Shown: piece after piece, positions 55,057-62,308 of the stretch
How the letters are laid out: each line of letters begins with the position of its first letter
How positions within the stretch are numbered: position 1 is the first letter of the stretch
From: Rhizobium sp. AAP43
Lineage (GTDB): Bacteria > Pseudomonadota > Alphaproteobacteria > Rhizobiales > Rhizobiaceae
Length of the DNA stretch: 64,000 nucleotides
Direction: 5' to 3'
Assembly: GCF_001296045.1 (NCBI RefSeq)
Contig: NZ_LJHS01000041.1
Location: 1-64,000 of the forward strand
Translations under genes and position numbers: made by a program
Notes under the pieces: generated by a model
The model's input: the letters and a program-made list of their open reading frames with translations, nothing else
Database searches by the model: none
Told to the model about the DNA's origin: nothing

Positions 55057-55347
55057 ATGATCTTCAAGCCGCAGACCTTTCACGGCGAAGAGCCGGTCGT
55101 TGCGAACGAGACCCCCATCGGGGCCATGCCGGTGGATGCGATACTGGAAGAAGAGGCTGCCCAGGCGCTTGCACTGACTGAGGGGGTGGATGCAACAGCC
55201 CTGACCGTGACGGCGAGCAAGGGGGAGATATTTTTGCTCGGTAGAATTGGATCGCGCGAGGAAATCGATCGGGCAATCGAAGCCCTGCTGGCCGTTCCGG
55301 GCGTCAGGAAAGTTACGGTGCAGCTGGAGACGGAAGACTTGCCCTGA
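55057..55347 (+). CDS. BON-domain protein
   Basis: This 96-residue protein starts at ATG 55057 behind a GAGGAG ribosome site. Its C-terminal two thirds form one BON-like domain (LTVTASKGEIFLLGRIGSRE, IDRAIEALLAVPGVRKVTVQ). BON domains bind phospholipid or osmotic-stress partners; this copy has no signal peptide and should be cytoplasmic. It lies alone and diverges from the kinase gene. Confidence 0.8.
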   Translation: MIFKPQTFHGEEPVVANETPIGAMPVDAILEEEAAQALALTEGVDATALTVTASKGEIFLLGRIGSREEIDRAIEALLAVPGVRKVTVQLETEDLP

Positions 55348-55493
55348 CAAACTTGCCGGCGTTTTCTCCGCCGGCAAAACAACAGGCGGCGAGAGCCGTG
55401 GTCTCACCCCGCGCCACCTATTTGCTCTCACCATGTCGATGAAATGCAATCGCAATTCAGCTGTCCTGTGCATACTGCAACGACGGCTGCAAA

Positions 55494-55742
55494 TCAGCCG
55501 ACAGCCTCCGATGCATGCCGTGGCGCCCAACCCTGCCAGGCGGGGCCGGTTTCCCGAAAACGTCCTGTCAGGTCCTGTTGCCGCAAGACGAAAGGTCGAC
55601 GCAACCGGGCACCCTCTTCCGCATGACGACGTGCTGCCTCTGCGGCAAGCGCATGGCTCGGATAGCAGACCGAGCGCAGGCCCTCATGCACATAGGCCCA
55701 GCCATCAGCTTCCGGAACGATGTCGTAATAGGCGCGCATCAT
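55494..55742 (-). CDS. Small DUF2188-like protein
   Basis: This 82-residue protein has the DUF2188 pattern (DGWAYVHEGLRSVCYPSHAL, AAEAARRHAEEGARL): a short strand pair and a helix that ends in Arg-rich sequence. An AGGAGGAG ribosome site lies seven bases before ATG 55742. Function of the family is unknown. Confidence 0.65.
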   Translation of the reverse strand: MMRAYYDIVPEADGWAYVHEGLRSVCYPSHALAAEAARRHAEEGARLRRPFVLRQQDLTGRFRETGPAWQGWAPRHASEAVG

Positions 55743-55843
55743 GACGAACTCCTCCTGAATGTCTCGCGTCTAACGCGCGAGACATCATTCGGTTCCAGAC
55801 ATGGCGCATATTCCTCCGCAGAGGTCTTGTGGCACGACCCGCC

Positions 55844-56950
55844 TCAGCGCAGGCCGGCGACGTTTTCCCAGCTGGTCTTGCCATCTACCCAGCGCTGCCA
55901 ATCCTTGACCGACCCATAGAAGACGTTGAGGTCGATCTTGCCGTTGACGCCCTGCGACAGGCCAGACCCCGAATACTGCCAGAACACCCATTTGCGCCCC
56001 GGATAGGTCTTCGACGGATGCGCTGCGACCGAGCGAAGCCAGAACGGATAATCCAGGAAATGGCCGCGCAGGTTGTCCTTGTAGAAATCGGGTGCGGTGT
56101 AGATCACCGGACGCTTGCCGTAGTGGCGCTCGAGGCGGTCCATGAAGACCTGCATCTTTTCACGCGCCTTTTCTGGCGACAGGCGGAAGCGGCAGCTGGA
56201 TTCGCCATTGTATTCGACGTCGATCACCGGCGGCAGCGCATCCGGGTCACGCGGCACGTTGCGGATGAACCAGTCGGCCTGATCGGAAGCGACGCGGCAC
56301 CAGTAGAAGAAGTGATAGGCGCCCCGCTTCAGGCCGGCGGCCTTGGCCCGGTCCCAGTTAGTCCGGAACATCGGATCGACATGATCGCCGCCATCGGTCG
56401 CCTTGATGTAAGCGAAATTGGCGCCCTGGCCGCGCAGCGTCTTCCAATCGATATTGGCCTGCCAACGCGAGACGTCGACACCGTGTACCGCATGGTGCTT
56501 CGGCTTTACCTTACCGAAATTGATCGGCTTCGCATCGCGGAAGCGCTGGCTGTAAACGCGGTGCCGTCCGCCAGACGACGACGCGGCTGGCTCCTCGGGC
56601 GCCATGACAGCGGGCGTGGGCGGAACGAGCCGTGAGACCGGCCGCTGATCGGGCACGGGCATGCCGGCCGTCATCGGCGATGCTTCGAAATGCTGTTGCT
56701 GCTGGCCATTGCCGGCCCAGGCAAGTGCTTCGGGATGGCTGGTCACCGGAGAGGATGGCGTGATGGATGCCGTCTGCTCATCGACTGCAACGGCTGGCAT
56801 GGGGGCCTGAGCCGGCGGTGGAGCTGCCTGAGCCGTCTGGGTCGCAGGCTGGTTCCTCAGCCGCAGGATTTCGACGGGATTGGTGCGCGCGCTGCAGCTG
56901 GTGAGCACCATGCAGCCGACGAGGAGCGAGGGAATGACCTTGGAACGCAT
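55844..56950 (-). CDS. GH25 muramidase lipoprotein
   Basis: This is a 368-residue protein from ATG 56950. It starts with a lipoprotein signal (lipobox LTSC, Cys19), then a Pro/Ala/Gln-rich linker to about residue 140, and a GH25 lysozyme domain with the acidic residues in HGVDVSRWQANIDW and ALPPVIDVEYNGES. The end is GLSQGVNGKIDLNVFYGSV. It cleaves peptidoglycan glycan strands at the cell envelope. It is not closely linked to phage genes, as it lies on the host side of the tRNA-end junction. Confidence 0.9.
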   Translation of the reverse strand: MRSKVIPSLLVGCMVLTSCSARTNPVEILRLRNQPATQTAQAAPPPAQAPMPAVAVDEQTASITPSSPVTSHPEALAWAGNGQQQQHFEASPMTAGMPVPDQRPVSRLVPPTPAVMAPEEPAASSSGGRHRVYSQRFRDAKPINFGKVKPKHHAVHGVDVSRWQANIDWKTLRGQGANFAYIKATDGGDHVDPMFRTNWDRAKAAGLKRGAYHFFYWCRVASDQADWFIRNVPRDPDALPPVIDVEYNGESSCRFRLSPEKAREKMQVFMDRLERHYGKRPVIYTAPDFYKDNLRGHFLDYPFWLRSVAAHPSKTYPGRKWVFWQYSGSGLSQGVNGKIDLNVFYGSVKDWQRWVDGKTSWENVAGLR

Positions 56951-57165
56951 GACACTCGAACTCAAATACTACGACCGGGTACCGAATACGCCAGACACCC
57001 GCAGCCTCAGGGAATTGCTAACAAAGCTTTACCGGCAAAAGGTGAATGCAATCTTTACGGCCACGTTCGATGCACGCCCTGCCGAACCGAGATCCTGCGC
57101 GTTTCGGTTCTTGCGAAATGCGCGAAGTCGTGGAAGGCTTCGTTCGATTTCAGGAGAGCTTGCCC

Positions 57166-57504
57166 ATGACCGACACACCGATCCGTCCTCTCGTCACACG
57201 CCTGCTGCGACCAGCCCTTTTCCTTGCTTTTGCGGGCCTTGGCCTGCCTGCCCAGGCGGCCTTGTCAGGCTACTACGACAGCCTGGAGCGGATCGGCATG
57301 ATCCTCGGGGATCCCCGCCTGCCCGATATGCTGAAGCAGCAGCCGATCGGCTCGATCGGTAATACGGGGACGCGAAAGGATGGCGCTTCGGAATGGACCA
57401 TCCGCACACAGGACTGTGATCTCGTCGTCTACCTGATCCCGATCCTGCCGGATGGCCCGGGCAAGACCACGTACCAGCTCGACATTCCCAATGGTTGCGA
57501 TTGA
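57166..57504 (+). CDS. Small secreted hypothetical protein
   Basis: This 112-residue protein has a signal peptide (LLRPALFLAFAGLGLPAQA, cleavage near residue 31) and a mature part with a paired-cysteine pattern (IRTQDCDLVVYLIPILPD, DIPNGCD). AGGAGAG lies before ATG 57166. Two cysteines may bond in the periplasm. No family is recognised. It is the last host gene before the prophage junction. Confidence 0.7.
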   Translation: MTDTPIRPLVTRLLRPALFLAFAGLGLPAQAALSGYYDSLERIGMILGDPRLPDMLKQQPIGSIGNTGTRKDGASEWTIRTQDCDLVVYLIPILPDGPGKTTYQLDIPNGCD

Positions 57505-57573
57505 GGCAGAGATGAACCTGTTCACCCGCAGGCGAGTGTCGGAGCACATCTTCTATGTTCTGATTTGAGAAAA

Positions 57574-57590
57574 TGGTGCCCGGAGGCGGA
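57574..57590 (-). other. Isolated tRNA 3' end, probable prophage attachment site
   Basis: On the minus strand TCCGCCTCCGGGCACCA is the last 17 bases of a tRNA gene (end of T-stem, acceptor strand, discriminator, CCA), but no T-loop, anticodon or D-arm precedes it. This is the usual footprint of phage integration into a tRNA 3' end. From memory it fits rhizobial tRNA-Phe, which is tentative. Confidence 0.6.
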
Positions 57591-57707
57591 CCGCGCATCC
57601 ATGGCCATCCTCCACTGAATTTATTGCACTTTTTCGGGCTCTCCACAAGACTTGTCACACAGTCTAGCCCCTCAGGCCAATTGCCCCCTTACAAACTTTT
57701 TTCGTGC

Positions 57708-57730
57708 CCACCATCTACACTATGGGGAAC
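57708..57730 (+). promoter_or_regulatory. Candidate phage RNA-polymerase promoter
   Basis: ACACTATGGGGAA at 57717-57729 resembles the core and initiation region of T7/SP6-type promoters (CACTATAGGGA, ACACTATAGAA). The upstream half does not match T7. It faces the virion genes. Only one copy was noticed, so it may be chance. Confidence 0.3.
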
Positions 57731-57909
57731 CTGGGCAGGTATCTCCAGGTGCAAGCTTTTGCGGCTCCACGAGGTTTACTCTCGCTGTGTAGAATGTGAG
57801 CACGTCAAGCCATTTTACCATTATTTTTCATCTAGTTAGACGTATTGACAGCCTCCTGGAGTGGACTCATGCTTGGGTTATCAACGAACCCGAAACCAGG
57901 AGAAACCTC

Positions 57910-58158
57910 GTGCAGATCACCCTAGCCAAGAGCACCTTTGAAGCCACGGCCACAGGCGGCCTCGTCCATGTCCGCATAGGCAAGCTTAACGTCCAGGCGG
58001 AGACTTGGTGCCGCCTTCGCGACTTCTCCAAGTGGGACTTCTTCACCGAGATCTCACCGGATGGATTTGGCACCCGCCGCGCCATCATCGGCCCATTCGA
58101 ACTCTTCATGCACTGGGATAGATCAGGGGCAGAATCCAATTCCCTTGGTCCTGAATAA
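57910..58158 (+). CDS. Small phage-side hypothetical protein
   Basis: This is an 82-residue protein from GTG 57910, seven bases after a GGAG ribosome site. Longer in-frame starts lack a ribosome site. The sequence is mixed polar with several Trp and Phe (TWCRLRDFSKWDFFTEIS). I recognise no family. It is the first gene inside the prophage edge; it could be a late accessory gene or a moron. Confidence 0.6.
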   Translation: MQITLAKSTFEATATGGLVHVRIGKLNVQAETWCRLRDFSKWDFFTEISPDGFGTRRAIIGPFELFMHWDRSGAESNSLGPE

Positions 58159-58340
58159 GCAGACATCAAGCGCCTATCGAAATGAAACGTCTAAACCTCT
58201 GTTTCTGAAGCGAAAGCTGCTGACGAAACTCAATGGGCTTACTCTTGAACAGTCAATAGGCGTGGTTCTGAACAGCCAATAGCCTCCCTCCTGAATAACC
58301 TCCCGCCATTTGGCGGCTAGTTATTTGGCTTCCTCCTGAA
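58151..58340 (+). repeat. Six CTGAA-type short repeats with a hairpin
   Basis: C/TTGAA words occur at 58151, 58205, 58245, 58268, 58291 and 58336. Two of them extend to 15 bases with two differences (58245-58259 and 58268-58282). Spacings of 23, 23 and 45 suggest a period near 23. A CCGCC-ATTT-GGCGG hairpin (58303-58316) lies inside. Function is unknown. Confidence 0.5.
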
Positions 58341-58420
58341 GAAACCGACCAGCGCAACCGAGCGGCCCACGGCCTCCCGGAATGAGCACCCATGTCCAAA
58401 ATCAACCGAGAGCCCCAGCC

Positions 58421-58714
58421 ATGAGCCGACCAGATCTCGACCACCACCACACCATCCAACACCTGGAGACCATCCGCCGAAACTATCGCAGCAAGGAAGC
58501 CCGCAGGGGCATCGACCGAGAGCTAGAGATACTCAAGGGTCCTCACGGCCTCTTGCGTCACCCGTCCGACACCCAGAATGCAGTCAACACGGCAGACCTC
58601 ACAGAGTCCCTCTTCATGGATCATGCACGGCGGCTCCGAGAGGCCCGTAAAGCCCGCGAAGCTGAGGCCCAGGCCAACCGCAAGTCCATCCGCCTAGTCC
58701 ACCCCACGACCTAA
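58421..58714 (+). CDS. Small phage protein, charged and helical
   Basis: This is a 97-residue protein from ATG 58421; ATG 58382 would add 13 residues but has no ribosome site. It is rich in Arg, His and Glu with long helix potential (HTIQHLETIRRNYRSKEARR, DHARRLREARKAREAEAQAN). No family is recognised. It precedes the large virion gene by 83 bp and shares its codon use. Confidence 0.55.
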   Translation: MSRPDLDHHHTIQHLETIRRNYRSKEARRGIDRELEILKGPHGLLRHPSDTQNAVNTADLTESLFMDHARRLREARKAREAEAQANRKSIRLVHPTT

Positions 58715-58797
58715 CACCCTCCCAACATCTCGCAGACCTGCCCAGCGCCGCCCCATGGGCCGGTGACTGGAGACCTATGCCCCGAGAAAGGAACCCA

Positions 58798-61700
58798 ATG
58801 TCAGATCCCCAAGACCCCTCAGTAAGTCCGCAGATCCTCCAGGCCCTCCAGAGGGTAAAGGCGAAGCGGCAACAGTCCCCCACCTCCCCCACTCCCCAGA
58901 CCACTCCGCAAGAAGAGCCGGGAATGCTCTCCCAAGCCGCCGACTTCGTGGGACGAGGCCTCCAGCAGACCCGAGCCACCTTGGGGTCAGTCTCCACGGG
59001 GGCCATCAAGTCCGCCTTTGAGGTGAGCGACTTTGCCCACGAGATGGCGGGAGATCCCGTCCAGCCGGAAGAGTGGAGCGGCTTTCGGCAGACCATTGAA
59101 GCTCAAGACAAGTTCTATGCGGACCTCTATGCGCCCGCCGCTATCGTGTCGGACATCTCCCAGTTTGCCACCGGGATGGTCGGCGCGGGGAAGGTCATGG
59201 GCCTCAGCAAGACCGTTGCGAAACTGAAGCAAGGGGCCACCTTGGCGCGGGGGACATACGAGACCGCACGAGGGGCCGCCACAGGGTTTATCGCAATCGA
59301 TCCCCACGAGGACCGACTATCCAACCTCATCCAGCAATATCCCGCCCTGGAGAACCCCGTAACGGAATACCTTGCGGCAAGCCCTGATGACGAGGCCATG
59401 GAGGGACGCCTCAAGAACGCCCTGGAGGGCATCGGCCTAGACGTGGCCATTGCGGGCACCTTCGCGACGGCCCTCAAGGCCATGCGGTATATCCGACAGG
59501 GCGATGATGAGGCGGCAGAGGTCACACTGAAGGCGATGGACGAGTCCTCCACCCAGGAGGCCCAGCCCCCGGCAGTCAAGGAGCAGCTACCCGAGGCACC
59601 GGAGCAGACCGCCCCAGCGCAAGCCGCAAACCCAGCACCCGATGGGACCCAGCCTCCAGCCATCGACCCTATGTCCCAACCTGAGGCCGCGAAGACCCCA
59701 GCCGCCGCCCCGGTGGTGCAAACCCGCATTGAGGATGAGGATGTCTCCGCCATCATCAAAGGCGCGGAGGATGACCTTTCAGCGATCCGCCTCTATGGCA
59801 GCCGGGAGGAGGCCACGGCACAAGGCCACCGCTTCACCTCCAAGGGCTACCTCCCGTGGCAGAAGCTCCAGGGACCCGAGGAAGTGCGGACCCTCGTGGA
59901 CAACACCGCGACAGCCCTCAAGGCCCGCCTGGGGGAACTCAAGGGCGGCGACGTTCTGTCAGACCCCAAGGTGCGGGAAATGGTCCGGGAGCGGGCCTCC
60001 ATGTTCAACGAAGACACTGACCTCCTAATGGGGCAGCTCATCAAGGCTGGCGACAATGCGAAGTCCATGGTGGCGGACATGGAGGCGTCCTACCTCATCG
60101 CCAACAAGATGTTCCAGGATGCCTATGCCGTGGCCACCAAGATCCAATCGGGCATCCTCACGGACTGGGCTGGAGATGCCACCAAGGCAGGGGAGGAGCT
60201 GAAGCGGCGTCTAGCCGTTGCAACCGAACTGATGGGCTCCGCCAAGTCCATGAGCAGCGCCGCAGGGCGATCCTTGCGCCGTATGCGGTCAGAGTTCCAG
60301 GTGTCGCCGGAAGACATGGCCCTCCTGAAGGACATGGACCCTCAGAAGCTGGCTTCCCTTGTCTACGCCTCAAAGGGAGAGCCCAAGAAGCTCGCAGAGT
60401 TTGCAAAGCCCACCTTCCTCCGCCGCGCCATGGAAGAGGGTCAATACTCCCTGGTCAACAGCCTCCTCTGGCTATACCCCACCCACCTCGTCAACGTGAC
60501 CACCAACGCCTTCATGTTGGCTGCACGTCCGACCGAGCGTTGGCTTGGAGGTCTTGCCCTGGGGGCCAAAGGCTCACCGATCCGGCATCAGGCAGCCAAG
60601 GAATACGGCTACATGCTGGGGTCCCTTGGCGATGGCTTCTCCGCAATGCTGGAGGCCTTCAAGCGTGGGGACAGCCGCCTCCACCCGCACCACTCTAGTG
60701 AGTTCTTCTCTGAGGGTGCCAGTGGTGTCCAGCAAGGAGCCTTGAACTTCAAGCCGCTCACCTCCCTGGAGAACATCATCCACAATGGCATGATTGCCGC
60801 CAACTATCGGAACGTTGTGGGCCTCCCCACGCGGGCACTGGGGGCCATTGACGAGTTCATGAAAACCCTCAGCTACAGGGCCACCGTCCAGTCCAAGGCG
60901 TATGTGGAAGCGACCCAGCGCGGCCTCTCGGGGCAGGACTTAGCCCAGTTCATTGAGCGCCGTCTCTCAGCCGCCTTTGATGACAGCGGACGGGGCACCG
61001 ACTTGGCGGCACTGAAGGAAGCCCAGACGGCGACCTTTCAGCAGGATCTCCTGAAGGACACCTTTGGTAGGACCGTCCAGAACGCTAGGACCAAGCATCC
61101 CGTCCTGGGCTTTGTGTTGCCCTTCGTGAAGACACCTATCAACGTCCTCCGCTACAGCCACAAGATGACCCCCGGCCTGAACCTCCTCCAGAAGGAATAT
61201 CGGCAGATGCTCACGGGGCAGCTTGGGACCGAACAACAGGCCCAGGCAATCGGACAGATGACCTTGGGGGCCACCTTCATGGCACTCATTGCCGTCCATG
61301 CGGCAAACGGGGGCATCACTGGAGGCGGTCCCGATGATCCGGCCTTGAGGGGCCAACTGGAGGCCACGGGATGGAAACCCTATTCGATTGTCTGGGAAGG
61401 TGCGGATGGCAAGCGCCGCTTCCTCCCCCTGGGCAAGTTCGATCCGGTCGGCCTTCCTGCCTCCATCGTCGTGGACATCGTGGAAGGTCGGAAGCTCAAT
61501 GAAGACGATAAGTCTTGGGATGCCGCAGCGGGGGCCGCACTACTCAGCATCGGACAGCGGTTCTCAGATCGAACCTTCCTCTTCAACATTGAGTCCTTCC
61601 TCAGGGCACTGAAAGACCCAGAGCAGCATGGTGGCAAGTACCTGGGGCAGACGGCGGCCAACATGATCCCGCTCTCCTCTGCCTTGAGGGGATACGTGAA

Positions 61701-62289
61701 TGATGACCCTTACATGCGGGAGGCCCGATCCTTCACCGACTACCTCAGGAAGGACATGCCTGGACTGTCCGCCGCGCTTCCTCCGAGGCGAGACGCCTTC
61801 GGGGAGCCGATCTTCCGCCGCATAGGTCTTACCAGCACCGACGAAGCGGACACGGTGGAGGCGGAGCAAAACCGCATCATCCTCGATACCGGGAAGGGAC
61901 TAGGTGCTCCCGACCCGATGAAGGGTGACGTGGACCTCAGGGACTTCAAGCTCTCCAATGGTCGGACGGCTTATGACCTTTACCAGGAGTATATGGCGGA
62001 GCCTCCAGGCCGACCGAGCCTGAAGACGACCCTAGCGAAGCTCATCAAGTCCGACCTTTACCAAGACCTTCCAGACGGCCCCGGAGACATCAAGGGCACC
62101 CGCCTCAATGCCTTGCTTGGGGTGGTCGGGAAGTATCGAGAGGCTGCCTATAAGCGCCTCCTCATCGAACACCCGGAACTCAGCAAAGAAACCCTCAGGC
62201 GCAAGGCCCAGGTGGCAGCGGACCTCAAGAGCAACCGGACAGACGATCCAGGAGCAGGCCGCAAGCTCCTTGAGCGCCTTGGCTACTGA
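58798..62289 (+). CDS. Very large phage protein, probable internal virion/ejection protein
   Basis: This is a 1163-residue protein from ATG 58798 with AAAGGA six bases upstream. It has a Pro/Gln-rich linker at about 250-300, helical middle parts, a hydrophobic segment (SLLWLYPTHLVNVTTNAFML), and LPFVKTPINVLRYSHKMTPG near residue 775 followed by a Gly/Ala-rich hydrophobic stretch (MTLGATFMALIAVHAANGG). This arrangement is seen in large ejection proteins of podoviruses. I see no clear lysozyme or transglycosylase signature. Codons such as CCC, GGG and AGG are commoner than in the host genes. The family call is by pattern only. Confidence 0.6.
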   Translation: MSDPQDPSVSPQILQALQRVKAKRQQSPTSPTPQTTPQEEPGMLSQAADFVGRGLQQTRATLGSVSTGAIKSAFEVSDFAHEMAGDPVQPEEWSGFRQTIEAQDKFYADLYAPAAIVSDISQFATGMVGAGKVMGLSKTVAKLKQGATLARGTYETARGAATGFIAIDPHEDRLSNLIQQYPALENPVTEYLAASPDDEAMEGRLKNALEGIGLDVAIAGTFATALKAMRYIRQGDDEAAEVTLKAMDESSTQEAQPPAVKEQLPEAPEQTAPAQAANPAPDGTQPPAIDPMSQPEAAKTPAAAPVVQTRIEDEDVSAIIKGAEDDLSAIRLYGSREEATAQGHRFTSKGYLPWQKLQGPEEVRTLVDNTATALKARLGELKGGDVLSDPKVREMVRERASMFNEDTDLLMGQLIKAGDNAKSMVADMEASYLIANKMFQDAYAVATKIQSGILTDWAGDATKAGEELKRRLAVATELMGSAKSMSSAAGRSLRRMRSEFQVSPEDMALLKDMDPQKLASLVYASKGEPKKLAEFAKPTFLRRAMEEGQYSLVNSLLWLYPTHLVNVTTNAFMLAARPTERWLGGLALGAKGSPIRHQAAKEYGYMLGSLGDGFSAMLEAFKRGDSRLHPHHSSEFFSEGASGVQQGALNFKPLTSLENIIHNGMIAANYRNVVGLPTRALGAIDEFMKTLSYRATVQSKAYVEATQRGLSGQDLAQFIERRLSAAFDDSGRGTDLAALKEAQTATFQQDLLKDTFGRTVQNARTKHPVLGFVLPFVKTPINVLRYSHKMTPGLNLLQKEYRQMLTGQLGTEQQAQAIGQMTLGATFMALIAVHAANGGITGGGPDDPALRGQLEATGWKPYSIVWEGADGKRRFLPLGKFDPVGLPASIVVDIVEGRKLNEDDKSWDAAAGAALLSIGQRFSDRTFLFNIESFLRALKDPEQHGGKYLGQTAANMIPLSSALRGYVNDDPYMREARSFTDYLRKDMPGLSAALPPRRDAFGEPIFRRIGLTSTDEADTVEAEQNRIILDTGKGLGAPDPMKGDVDLRDFKLSNGRTAYDLYQEYMAEPPGRPSLKTTLAKLIKSDLYQDLPDGPGDIKGTRLNALLGVVGKYREAAYKRLLIEHPELSKETLRRKAQVAADLKSNRTDDPGAGRKLLERLGY

Positions 62290-62308
62290 CCCAACCGAGA
62301 GAAACATC

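Larger units (their letters stand above)
57505..57909. other. Junction region between host and prophage
   Basis: These 405 bases hold no credible gene. They contain the tRNA 3'-end fragment (57574-57590), an imperfect dyad AGACT-N8-AGTCT (57648-57665) and a T7-like promoter candidate (57708-57730). Base composition is more AT-rich than on either side. Confidence 0.6.

Noticed and set aside
58392..58424. Ten-codon ORF overlapping the next phage gene by ATGA
   Set aside because: Too short and preceded by a stop; more likely coincidence than a leader peptide.
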